Assembly (NCBI RefSeq): GCF_018413525.1
Contig: NZ_JAHCDD010000054.1
Span: forward strand, 1-40,867
DNA from: Acidovorax sp. CCYZU-2555
GTDB taxonomy: Bacteria; Pseudomonadota; Gammaproteobacteria; Burkholderiales; Burkholderiaceae_C
Length of the DNA: 40,867 bases
Direction: 5' to 3'
Part shown: piece after piece, positions 1 to 7,442 of the stretch
Layout: each line of letters begins with the position of its first letter
How positions within the stretch are numbered: the stretch's first letter is position 1
Made by a program: the position numbers and the translations under genes
Notes under the pieces: model-generated
Seen by the model: the letters and a program-made list of their open reading frames with translations, nothing else
What the model was told of the DNA's origin: nothing
Databases searched by the model: none

Positions 1-34
1 CAAGGCGACGCAACGACGTAGCAAGGGTTGTGTT

Positions 35-55
35 AGCCGCTCTAAGCGGCTTTTT
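35..55 (+). terminator. Rho-independent terminator for a gene upstream of the window
   Basis: A 6-bp stem AGCCGC/GCGGCT around the loop TCTAA is followed by a T run on the + strand. No + strand gene in the window precedes it, so it probably ends a gene whose 3' end lies just left of the window; an in-frame TAG at 19-21 could be that gene's stop. The hairpin also overlaps the stop codon of the opposite-strand gene at 42-542, but that strand has no T run after it. Confidence 0.6.
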
Positions 56-542
56 CGACGGGGTGGGCCTGCTGCTCCATGCGCGCCTGCTCCATGCGTG
101 CCTGCAGCCCGCGCGCCAACTGCACATAAGTGCCCGCGGCTTCGGGCGAAGGGCTGAAATCCACGCGCTGACTCACCTGGTCGCGCAAGCCGCGCAATTG
201 CTGGTACAGCGCAAGATCGTAGGCGCAAAGCGACTGCATGCCGGCCTGGGCACGGTGCTCCAGATTGCGCCCGGCCGCCAGAATCGCCTGGCGCGCAGAC
301 CCGGCCGAAAGCATCACGGCCGCGACGCCTGCGCTGGCGCCAGCAGTCCCGGGCCCGGGCGACTGCGCGGCCAGCATCTGCAGCTGCTGTTCGAACTCGA
401 ACTCGGCCGGCCCCAGCCGGCCCTTGCTGATGCGCGCCAGCAGCGCGCGCAACTGCGGGCGAAAGATCAGTGCCAGCGCCACGACGGCCAGGGGCCAGGC
501 CATGGCCTTGCTCATCTCGGCGATAAAAGTAAGCCCGTCCAT
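42..542 (-). CDS. Small membrane-anchored protein of unknown function
   Basis: A 166-residue protein. The ATG at 542 was chosen over upstream codons because a strong ribosome binding site (AGGAGGA) precedes it; the longer reading frame to 674 has no such site. Residues about 10-28 form one hydrophobic segment, followed by RPQLRALLARISKGRLG, a basic cytoplasmic-type stretch. The remainder is Ala/Gln/Arg-rich and predicted helical. I recognise no catalytic motif. A function cannot be assigned; the single N-terminal anchor with a soluble tail is what can be seen. Confidence 0.65.
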   Translation of the reverse strand: MDGLTFIAEMSKAMAWPLAVVALALIFRPQLRALLARISKGRLGPAEFEFEQQLQMLAAQSPGPGTAGASAGVAAVMLSAGSARQAILAAGRNLEHRAQAGMQSLCAYDLALYQQLRGLRDQVSQRVDFSPSPEAAGTYVQLARGLQARMEQARMEQQAHPVEKAA

Positions 543-809
543 CGGTCCTCCTGTGCGGTCGGCCGCTGGGCCCGACCCATGAATAAAAAGAAAGGCCGGC
601 CCAGAAATGGACCGACCTTTTGAATCACACCTTGCTACCACGAACGCAAAGTGCGAGGGTCTGGTGTGCGGCACTCGCGCCTGTCAGCGCCACGGGCGGC
701 AAGCTGAGAAGCTTGCACATTGGCGGCGTTTCTTGGCCGTCCTCCGCTCAGAACCAGCACATACTTTAACTATTCAAAAACAAACAACAATAGACTAAAT
801 CTATTAATT

Positions 810-829
810 GGGTAGGAGAAGAACTACCC
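810..829 (-). terminator. Possible hairpin at the end of the MFS operon
   Basis: GGGTAG (810-815) and CTACCC (824-829) pair around an 8-nt loop, overlapping the stop codon of the MFS gene at 824. No clear T run follows on the minus strand, so it could be a weak or Rho-assisted end or an mRNA-stabilising stem. Confidence 0.3.
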
Positions 830-2029
830 CTGCAGGCCGCCGGCCTGGCGCGTCGCATACACCCCATACGCCCGCGCAAAGCGAAAGCTCGTCAGCGCCA
901 GCGCCGTGATGCAGATCTGTGTCACCGCGCAGGAGATCACAGGATCATCGCCAAAGCCGACCAGCAGCGTGCCCACCGCGCCCATCGCCATCTGGCCAAA
1001 GCCATAAAGGCCGGCGCCCGATCCGACCAGCGACGGCACGGCCGACAGCGCGCAGCCCAGCGCCGCCGGACTGGCGAAACCCGCGCCGAACGTCATGGTG
1101 ACGGTGATCGCCAGCAGCCAAGCGGGCGTCAGCCAGCCCAGCAGATGAAAGACCAGCAGCGTGCTCGCCATGACCAGGCCCAGGCCCGCGCCCAGCAGCA
1201 GGAAGCGATCGGCCGGCCAGCGCCCGGACATGCGGCGGGTGAGAAACGTGCCCAGGCTCGCACCGACGATGGTGCTGGCCGCGAACCAGCCGATGGCGCT
1301 GATAGGCAGGCCCATCTGCCCGTGCACGATATACGGCACCGAAGCCAGATAAGGGTAGAGCGCCGACGTGATGCAGGCGCCGCCCAGCATATAGCCCGCA
1401 AACCCCGGGTGGGTCACGAGCTGGCGGTAGTCACGCGCGATGGAGCCGACCTTGAGCGGCCTGCGCTGAAGATTGGTTTCGGGAAGTATGCGGTAGGTGA
1501 ACAGCAGCATTACGCTGCCGCTCAGCACCAGAAAGACATAGATGGCGCGCCAGCCGAAGTGGTCGGCGAGGTAGGCGCCAAGAATCGGCGACAGGCCCGG
1601 GCCGACCAGCGTCAGCAGATTGAGCAGCGCCAGGTCCTTGGTCACGCGCTGGGGGTGGGCCGTATCGCGCACGATGGCGCGTCCCAGCGCAATGCCGGCG
1701 GCCCCGCCCAGCGCCTGCAGCAGCCGCGCGATCACCAGCCACTCGAGCGAAGGCGCGAACAAGGCCATCACGCCCGCGCTGAAATAAATCGACAGCCCCA
1801 GCAGCAGCGCCGGGCGCCGGCCCAGCGCGTCGGACACCGGCCCATAGATCAGCTGACCCAGCGCCAGCCCGATCACGTACAGCGTGATCGTCTGCTGCAT
1901 GCTCGCGGGCGACGCGCCCAGCGCCTCGCCGGCCACGGGCAGGGCAGGCACAAAAATGTGCATCGCCATGGTGCCGCTGAGCGTGACCAGCACCAGCAGC
2001 CACATCGGCGCCCGGGTCGGCTGGGTCAT
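824..2029 (-). CDS. MFS drug efflux transporter, Bcr/CflA type
   Basis: A 401-residue protein beginning MTQPTRAPMWLL. The start at 2029 shares ATGA with the stop of the upstream MFS gene, indicating translational coupling; the longer open frame to 2407 only shadows that gene. Twelve hydrophobic segments are apparent. Motif A of the major facilitator superfamily reads GPVSDALGRRPALLLG between segments 2 and 3, and the run GRAIVRD after segment 4 is typical of the Bcr/CflA drug:proton antiporters. It is an inner-membrane exporter; the substrate cannot be read from sequence. It is the last gene of the marR-MFS-MFS unit. Confidence 0.85.
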   Translation of the reverse strand: MTQPTRAPMWLLVLVTLSGTMAMHIFVPALPVAGEALGASPASMQQTITLYVIGLALGQLIYGPVSDALGRRPALLLGLSIYFSAGVMALFAPSLEWLVIARLLQALGGAAGIALGRAIVRDTAHPQRVTKDLALLNLLTLVGPGLSPILGAYLADHFGWRAIYVFLVLSGSVMLLFTYRILPETNLQRRPLKVGSIARDYRQLVTHPGFAGYMLGGACITSALYPYLASVPYIVHGQMGLPISAIGWFAASTIVGASLGTFLTRRMSGRWPADRFLLLGAGLGLVMASTLLVFHLLGWLTPAWLLAITVTMTFGAGFASPAALGCALSAVPSLVGSGAGLYGFGQMAMGAVGTLLVGFGDDPVISCAVTQICITALALTSFRFARAYGVYATRQAGGLQG

Positions 2030-3237
2030 GCAGGCAGCAGCGCGGGTTGCATGCGTGGGTGGCGCTGAAAGAACACTGCGGCCGTCGAGCCCAGCACGAT
2101 GACGATGGCGCAGAACGTGCGCACGGCCACGTCCATGCCCCAGTTGTCGGCGATCCAGCCTATGCCCAGCATGGGCACCATGCTGCCGACATAGCCGATC
2201 ACCAGATAGGTCGACAGCAGTCCCGAGCGATTGGCCGGCGTCGCGATGCGGTTGACCATGCTCATGCCCGCGAGCATGCTCATGCCATGGCCCGCGGCCG
2301 TGAACAGCACGCCCAGCGCGAACAGCGTGGCCGAGCCGGCCCAGAGATTGATCATCAGCAAGGCATTGCTCAGCGCCAGGCTCACCAGGCCCAGCGCGCC
2401 GCACCAATGCGTGGGCATGCGGCCGGCGAGAATCTGCGTGCAGGCCGACATCAGCAGGATCAAGGCGATCGCCGTGCCGCTCACGGCCGGGCCATGCCAG
2501 GGAACGAGCTTGTCGAGGAACAGCGGCGACATGGAGGCATAGAGGCCGAAGACCCCGAACGCCAGGAACGGCAGGCTGCTGGTCAGCGCAAACGCCTTGG
2601 ACGCTTCACCCGTGGGCCAGGTCAGCTTGGGCAGCACATCGCTCCACTGCAGCGGCTGCTGGTCCTTGGGCGAGGCGTTGGCTGGCAGTTCGAGCTTGGC
2701 CAGCGCCAGCATGCCCAGCGCGGCCAGCACCAGCGTGGGCACATAGGTGGTCACCAGCGGATACGGCGCCCATTGGCCGACCACGCCGCCCACCAGCGGG
2801 CCCACGCCAAAGCCCAGCGCGATCAGGAAACCGCTCATCATCGCCACGCGCTGCACATTGCCGGGCGGCGACAGCTTGGCCAGGCCCAGCGTGGCGCTCG
2901 TGGTCACCATGCTCGAGGCCACGCCGACGATCAGGCGGCCCACGCTCAGGCTGGTCACATCCCAGGCGATCAGGCTGATGAAGGTGCCGATGATCGCCAT
3001 GCCCAGGCCGAACATCATCACCGGCCGGAAACCCACGCGATCGGGCAGGCGCCCGAGAAACAGCAGCGTGCACAGCGCGCCGCCCATGTAGATCACATAG
3101 ATGCGCGAAATGTCGCTGGCCTGCAGATCCCAGGCTTCCTTGTAGAGTGCGTACAGCGGGCTGATCAGCGCCGTGCCCATGACGCCGACGATCATCGCAA
3201 AACTCACCCAGGCAAAAGGCGATGCTTTCAATTTCAT
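2026..3237 (-). CDS. MFS transporter
   Basis: A 403-residue protein with twelve predicted membrane segments and an MFS motif A reading GRLPDRVGFRP. It differs from the neighbouring Bcr/CflA-type pump, so the pair is not a recent duplication. It overlaps that gene by four bases (ATGA at 2026-2029) and lies 75 bases downstream of the marR-type gene, so the three are probably one transcript. Inference: efflux of a toxic compound sensed by the MarR protein. Import of an aromatic acid is also possible for MFS members next to MarR genes. Confidence 0.85.
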   Translation of the reverse strand: MKLKASPFAWVSFAMIVGVMGTALISPLYALYKEAWDLQASDISRIYVIYMGGALCTLLFLGRLPDRVGFRPVMMFGLGMAIIGTFISLIAWDVTSLSVGRLIVGVASSMVTTSATLGLAKLSPPGNVQRVAMMSGFLIALGFGVGPLVGGVVGQWAPYPLVTTYVPTLVLAALGMLALAKLELPANASPKDQQPLQWSDVLPKLTWPTGEASKAFALTSSLPFLAFGVFGLYASMSPLFLDKLVPWHGPAVSGTAIALILLMSACTQILAGRMPTHWCGALGLVSLALSNALLMINLWAGSATLFALGVLFTAAGHGMSMLAGMSMVNRIATPANRSGLLSTYLVIGYVGSMVPMLGIGWIADNWGMDVAVRTFCAIVIVLGSTAAVFFQRHPRMQPALLPA

Positions 3238-3312
3238 TTTTCTACCGTTTTTCTTCTGCTGGGCCTGGTTGAGGGTAAGAACCCAGGCCTTGTTCTTGGC
3301 ATGCGACCGGCG

Positions 3313-3786
3313 TCAGAACGACGCGAAACGTTGCGAAATCTTCACCAGCACGGCGCGCGTCACCTGCTGCTCCTGCTCGGACAGATCGGCGAGCAGCGTG
3401 CGCTCTATCTCCATGCTCTTGGCCAGAATCAAGGCCGCGATCTCGCGGCCCTTGTCGGTCAGCGCAATGCATTTGGTGCGCCGGTCCGCGGGGTCGCAGT
3501 CCCAGTCGACCAGCTGCGCTTCACGCAGCTGGGCCAGCACGCGCACCAGCGAGGAGCTGTCCAGATACAGCGCATCGGCCAGGTCCTTTTGCCGCAGCGG
3601 CCCGCCCTGCTCGTACAGCACCAGCAAAGGCGTGCGCGTCGCATCGGAAAGGCCCAGGTCCTTGAAACTCAAGTCCACCTGGCGGCGCCACTGCCGGTAG
3701 ACGCTGCCGATCAGCAGCCCGAAACGAGAACGCACCTGAGATGACTCAGGTGCGCAGTCGGCGTCTATCGGTGAGTTAGTTTGCAT
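3313..3786 (-). CDS. MarR family transcriptional regulator
   Basis: A 157-residue winged-helix regulator. The helix-turn-helix and wing are visible in LRQKDLADALYLDSSSLVR and the following WDCDPADRRTKCIALTDKG, where the DRR and LT-KG signature of MarR wings is present. It leads the operon with the two MFS genes. The start is uncertain: ATG at 3786 is used here, a TTG at 3834 would add 16 residues, and a GTG at 3735 would remove the poorly conserved N-terminal tail. A perfect inverted repeat lies within the first codons at 3731-3754. Confidence 0.85.
   Translation of the reverse strand: MQTNSPIDADCAPESSQVRSRFGLLIGSVYRQWRRQVDLSFKDLGLSDATRTPLLVLYEQGGPLRQKDLADALYLDSSSLVRVLAQLREAQLVDWDCDPADRRTKCIALTDKGREIAALILAKSMEIERTLLADLSEQEQQVTRAVLVKISQRFASF
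3731..3754. promoter_or_regulatory. 10-bp perfect inverted repeat at the 5' end of marR (candidate operator)
   Basis: CGCACCTGAG and CTCAGGTGCG flank a 4-base spacer. MarR dimers bind palindromes of about this size, and autoregulation is usual in the family. Here the repeat lies inside the annotated reading frame, immediately upstream of an alternative GTG start at 3735, so either the gene starts later than annotated or the operator is intragenic. Confidence 0.4.
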
Positions 3787-4085
3787 GCAAAGTATTTTGC
3801 CACGGGTTTTCCCGGAGTGCTTGAAGGCTGACAAAAACCTTGCGACAGATCAAAGCCCTGTCACCTGCGGCCAGCAATCTGCCCTGGTACGGGCTTCAGC
3901 CGCGCAGGATCTGTAATAAAGAGAGAGAGGGAATCCGCAGGAAAATCATTAGACTTCGCCGTTGCTCTCCATTTCCCCAGGCCATGGCATCGGTCACCGG
4001 GCACGACAAGTGAGGCGTTGCTGGCCCATCCCCGGCCGCCACGCCTGCGCGCGCAGACCTTGCGTCCTTTTCTTTCCACGTCAAC

Positions 4086-5309
4086 ATGCTTGCAACCATT
4101 CTCGTCGGCATGCTGTGCGCGCACCTGCTGTGCTTCACGGTCATGTTCCTGCTCTTCAGCAAACGCCTGCACGGCAAGAAGATGGGCATGGATCTTTTTG
4201 CCCTGGGCAATTTCCTGCTGGGCCTGGCCTATGTGCTGCAGCTGGCCGAAGGCAGGCCGGCCTGGAGCCTGATGAGCGTGGTCAACCACACGCTCACCCT
4301 TGCCGCCCCCATCGCCTATTGGCTCGGTGCCATGCGCTTCTTCGGCCAGGCCGTACCGCTGTGGCGACCGCTGATGGCGTTTGCGCTGGCCTATGTCGGC
4401 GCGCAGGTGCTGGTGCAATGGGGCCTGGGGCCGGTGGCGCGCCACGCCATGCTTTCCGGCATGTCAGCGCTGCTGTTCCTGGTCATGACGCTCACGGTGA
4501 TCTATGGCGTACGCACTTTTGCCAAGGACTTGCACCGCGAGATGTTCCTCTTTGCGCTGCTGATAGGCGGCATCTGCATACTCAACGCGATCAAGTTCGT
4601 GAAGATCGTCACCGGCGGTCTGGACGCTCTGCAGATGGACAGCAGCTTTCAGCTGATGTTCTACATCTACATGTCGTCGCTGGCCACCGTGCTGCCGCCT
4701 TCGATCATCTGGCTGGTACTGCGCCGCCTGACCGATGACCTGCGCGACATGGCGGCACGCGACCCCATGACGCGATTGCTCAATCGCCGCGGCCTGGACG
4801 ACGCGCTGCAGCAGCATTTCAACGCGCGCAACGCCGCACCGGCTTACCTGCTGCTGCTCGATGTAGACCATTTCAAGCGCATCAACGACAGCCATGGCCA
4901 CCAGGCTGGAGACACCGTGCTGTGCCATGTGGCGCAGGTGCTGCGCGCCACGGTGCGCCGCGGCGACCTCACAGGCCGAATCGGCGGCGAAGAGTTTGTG
5001 GCCATCTGCCTGGACACCGACGAAGCCGGCATACTGCGCCTCGCAGAGCGTTTGCGCGCGGCCCTCGAAGACCAGGCGATTGAGGTGGCGGGCTGCGACC
5101 AGGCGCTGCGCATCACCGCCACGATAGGCATTTCAGCGCAATTCACCAGTGCCCAGGCATTGGAGAATGCCATGCAGCAAGCGGACGCAGCCCTTTACCG
5201 CGGCAAGGCGGGCGGGCGCAATCGCATCGAATCCGCCCAGGCCGCTCCCGCTGCCTGCACGCCGCAGACACAGACACCCGTGGCCCAGCCCGTGGAGACC
5301 GGGGCTTAG
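4086..5309 (+). CDS. Membrane-bound diguanylate cyclase (GGDEF domain)
   Basis: A 407-residue protein that makes cyclic di-GMP from two GTP. Residues 1-220 contain about six or seven hydrophobic segments, a likely membrane sensor. The GGDEF domain occupies about 235-385. The active-site loop GGEEF (300-304) is intact, and an RxxD inhibitory site (RRGD, 291-294) sits exactly five residues before it, so product feedback inhibition is expected. DVDHFKRINDSHGHQAGD, the nucleotide and metal-binding region, is also intact. There is no EAL domain. It is transcribed divergently from the marR unit; its stop overlaps that of the GNAT gene on the other strand. The 299 bases before it show no convincing promoter or strong ribosome binding site. 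Confidence 0.9.
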   Translation: MLATILVGMLCAHLLCFTVMFLLFSKRLHGKKMGMDLFALGNFLLGLAYVLQLAEGRPAWSLMSVVNHTLTLAAPIAYWLGAMRFFGQAVPLWRPLMAFALAYVGAQVLVQWGLGPVARHAMLSGMSALLFLVMTLTVIYGVRTFAKDLHREMFLFALLIGGICILNAIKFVKIVTGGLDALQMDSSFQLMFYIYMSSLATVLPPSIIWLVLRRLTDDLRDMAARDPMTRLLNRRGLDDALQQHFNARNAAPAYLLLLDVDHFKRINDSHGHQAGDTVLCHVAQVLRATVRRGDLTGRIGGEEFVAICLDTDEAGILRLAERLRAALEDQAIEVAGCDQALRITATIGISAQFTSAQALENAMQQADAALYRGKAGGRNRIESAQAAPAACTPQTQTPVAQPVETGA

Positions 5310-5866
5310 GCCGCGCCGCCGAGCGCCGGCGGCAGTTCACGCCACATATGGACCTTGGCCTTGAAGCCTTCGGGCGTGGCGATGGCCAGGGGCTCGACCC
5401 CAAAAGCCTGGAACCCGAACGACTCATACAACGCGATGGCGGGCGCATTGCCTTCGGTGACCGTGAGCGTCACCACGCGCACGCCGGGACGATCGCCGGC
5501 CAGGCCCATTGCCGCCTGCAGCAGCGCCCGGCCCGCGCCGCAGCCGCGTGCGGCCTGCGCCACGAACATGCCGATCAGATGGGCCTTGTGCCGGGTCTTG
5601 GGCTTGGCGGCGAACTCCAGCGCCACCGTGCCCACCAGTTCGTCGCCAAGAAACGCGCCGAACACGTGGCTCAGGCCCTTGGGGTCGGCGATGCGCGCCA
5701 GCCACCACGACAGCGGCTCGGCGGCGCGTTCTTCGGGGGTCGATGTGAAGGCATCGGCCGCGGCCTGGTAGGCGTGCAGCATCAGCGCCCGATAGCGCGG
5801 CGCGTCCTGCGCGCAAAGTGCGGCGATGCGAATGCGCTGTGCTTTCGACACGGCGGATTCAGCCAT
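5306..5866 (-). CDS. GNAT family N-acetyltransferase
   Basis: A 186-residue acetyl-CoA-dependent acetyltransferase. The acetyl-CoA loop is seen as MFVAQAARGCGAGRALLQAA (Q/RxxGxG/A form), followed by LTVTEGNAPAIALYESFGFQ, the usual motif B ending. The substrate is unknown. The start at 5866 (MAESAVSK) overlaps the last eight bases of the upstream cold-shock/DUF1294 gene, suggesting the two are co-transcribed. A longer frame to 5923 lies wholly within that neighbour and is less likely. Confidence 0.85.
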   Translation of the reverse strand: MAESAVSKAQRIRIAALCAQDAPRYRALMLHAYQAAADAFTSTPEERAAEPLSWWLARIADPKGLSHVFGAFLGDELVGTVALEFAAKPKTRHKAHLIGMFVAQAARGCGAGRALLQAAMGLAGDRPGVRVVTLTVTEGNAPAIALYESFGFQAFGVEPLAIATPEGFKAKVHMWRELPPALGGAA

Positions 5867-6482
5867 GGATGCCGGCCAGCGACTGGCCATAAGGGCTTGC
5901 CAGGAAAATGAACGCGAAGACATTGAGCACGACGGTGGCCCAGAACACCGCGCGAAACTCCGCCTTCGATGATTTGTGGCGCAGCACTTGCTGGGCCACC
6001 AGCGCGCCTGGCCAGCCGCCGATCAAGGCCAGCAGGTGCAGCTTGTTCTCGGAGGTTCGCCAACCGCCCTGCTGGGCCGCTGACTTGTCGAAGGCGTAGA
6101 CGATGAAAGTCAGCGCGCTCAATGCCGGATAGGCCCACAGGGCCCAGCGTGGCGGCTGGCCTAACAGGTAGCCCGCGGCAACGACCACCAGCAACAATGG
6201 AATGGCCAGCACGCTGGCCGGGCCCCATGGTGGGGGCCCCGCGCGCTGCGTCTTGACCGCGATCTTGCGGGGCGACGGCAGCCCTTCAATGTTGATCGCG
6301 CGCTTCTTGGCCTGCGCGCCCACCTCCACCTGGAACGTGACCCGCTGCCCCGGCTGCGGGCGACCGCGCAGTCCGCGACAGGCCTTGATATGGAAAAAAA
6401 TTTCCTGCCCGCCCTGCCCGGGGTCGATGAAGCCAAAGCCTCGGTCGTCGTTCCAGGATTTAACAATGCCTTCAAAGTGCAT
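5859..6482 (-). CDS. Cold-shock domain fused to DUF1294 membrane protein
   Basis: A 207-residue two-domain protein. Residues 1-68 are a cold-shock OB fold: GIVKSWNDDRGFGFI carries an RNP1-like aromatic patch, and IFFHIKAC stands where RNP2 (VFVH) is expected. After a Pro-rich linker, residues about 110-205 form a DUF1294 membrane domain with four hydrophobic segments and the family motif FDKSAAQQGGWRTSE...LHLLALIGGWPGA. This domain pairing is known in proteobacteria; its role is unclear, perhaps RNA binding at the membrane. The start at 6482 (MHFEGIVK) fits the N-terminus of cold-shock domains; upstream in-frame codons have no support. Confidence 0.85.
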   Translation of the reverse strand: MHFEGIVKSWNDDRGFGFIDPGQGGQEIFFHIKACRGLRGRPQPGQRVTFQVEVGAQAKKRAINIEGLPSPRKIAVKTQRAGPPPWGPASVLAIPLLLVVVAAGYLLGQPPRWALWAYPALSALTFIVYAFDKSAAQQGGWRTSENKLHLLALIGGWPGALVAQQVLRHKSSKAEFRAVFWATVVLNVFAFIFLASPYGQSLAGIHG

Positions 6483-6686
6483 GATTTCTGAGCTTGCTTG
6501 AGGATATATCCAGCACCGATTGCGGCGTGCTTGGCAGCGTTGAATATTGGGGAGCGCTTGCTGAAGCTTCACTATAACTTCCGCAGCAGTAGGCTCTGCC
6601 GGTATTCATCAAGCCACCGCTCACCCGCAATTCATGCGAACGCAGATGGCGCTGGCGGCCCCGCTCAGGACGAACGGGGGAGAGGC

Positions 6687-6858
6687 CCGCTGTTTCTTTC
6701 TAATGCCCTGCGAGACTTTGGCTCGCTTGCCCCGCTCAGGGCGAACGGCCATTAGTTACTCGTTTTTAGTAAATCGAGACTGACCAAGCGCCGTTTGCAT
6801 AAATCGGACCATGTCTAAGCCATTGATTTACTTGGAGAAAAAAGCTGTTTCTTGAGAG
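6687..6858 (+). repeat. Dispersed repeat element, copy 1
   Basis: The first 65 bases (6687-6751, beginning CCCGCTGTTTCTTT and containing TGGCTCGCTTGCC) recur inverted at 33358-33424. The second part, ending AAAAAAGCTGTTTCTTGAGAG, recurs in the same orientation at 7150-7216, 33545-33608 and 33715-33780. The module includes a CATTGATTTACTTG core and is bordered by CTCAGGGCGAACGG. Confidence 0.6.
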
Positions 6859-6964
6859 GTTCCATGGTTTGCGTCAAGCGTTCTTACGTTTTTCGCAGCT
6901 TCGTTCACCTTCAGCAATTGCCCAGCTAGGTTCAGCGTGAACAGTTCCGCGTTCGCCCTGAGCC

Positions 6965-7218
6965 TCGCAAGGCGGTTGAAAGAAGCAGGTCCAGACATGG
7001 CCTAAAAATCCCGTTCGTCCTGAGCCTGTCGAAGGATGAATGGGCGCACTGCGTAGGTATGAGACGCCCTTCGACGCGGCCGGCCAGGCAGGCTCAGGGC
7101 GAACGGCCATTAGCTATTCGTTTTAAGCAAATCGCGACTGAATAAACGCTGTTTGCACAAATCCGACCATCGCTAAGTCATTGATTTACTTGACGAAAAA
7201 AGCTGTTTCTTGAGAGCC
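6965..7218 (+). repeat. Dispersed repeat element, copy 2, inserted in ankyrin copy A leader
   Basis: Relative to copy B, where the uninterrupted site reads CCCTGAGCCTTGCATGC (10242-10258), copy A carries 254 additional bases flanked by GAGCC at 6960-6964 and 7214-7218. The insert contains two opposed CTCAGG/TTCGAC repeat cores forming a large inverted repeat (7012-7108) and the CATTGATTTACTTGACG module ending in TCTTGAGAGCC. Its first part resembles 33392-33475. Insertion with a 5-bp target duplication, or deletion in copy B by recombination between GAGCC repeats, would both give this pattern. Confidence 0.65.
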
Positions 7219-7271
7219 TTGCATGCACCATCCAAAGATCGCCACCCCGAAATACGGTGTCGCTCGCCCTA

Positions 7272-7300
7272 TTGATATCCTAAAACTATCGATATACACT
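7272..7300 (+). promoter_or_regulatory. Sigma-70-like promoter of ankyrin gene A
   Basis: TTGATA (7272-7277), a 17-base spacer and TACACT (7295-7300). The equivalent place in copy B has TTGATA-17-TATAAT, so the element is conserved between paralogs. The predicted transcript has a leader of about 135 bases containing a CTGCTGC/GCAGCAG hairpin (7348-7354 with 7367-7373). Confidence 0.5.
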
Positions 7301-7442
7301 CGTCGTTATCCAAAGCTATCAGCGCTTCACTTTTCAGACGCCATAGCCTGCTGCCAGTCACCCTGAGCAGCAGCAGGTCCCAGGGCCAAATGTCGAAAAA
7401 CGGACATGCTTTGTTCATTCATCACCTCCCCGGATCAATACC

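Larger units (their letters stand above)
6483..7442. other. Gene-free, repeat-rich interval upstream of the first ankyrin gene
   Basis: No credible gene is seen in these 960 bases; short frames here are low-complexity or run through repeats. The interval holds two copies of a dispersed element (6687-6858 and 6965-7218), several TTCG/CTCAGG repeat cores, and the leader and promoter of the ankyrin gene. Its right half is homologous to 10134-10467. Confidence 0.7.

Noticed and set aside
607..798. 63-codon + strand frame between the first gene and the MFS gene
   Set aside because: No ribosome binding site, no recognisable sequence, and it spans the upstream region of the gene at 42-542.
789..805. 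AATAGA/TCTATT inverted repeat
   Set aside because: Short and AT-rich with a 5-base loop; expected by chance in this AT-rich interval.
2047..3744. Long + strand frame opposite the MFS and marR genes
   Set aside because: His/Gln/Arg-rich translation typical of the antisense of GC-rich genes; the minus-strand genes have clear domains.
7225..7442. Possible PIP/hrp box before the ankyrin genes, which would support type III effectors
   Set aside because: No pair of TTCGB half-sites with 15-base spacing could be found upstream of either copy.
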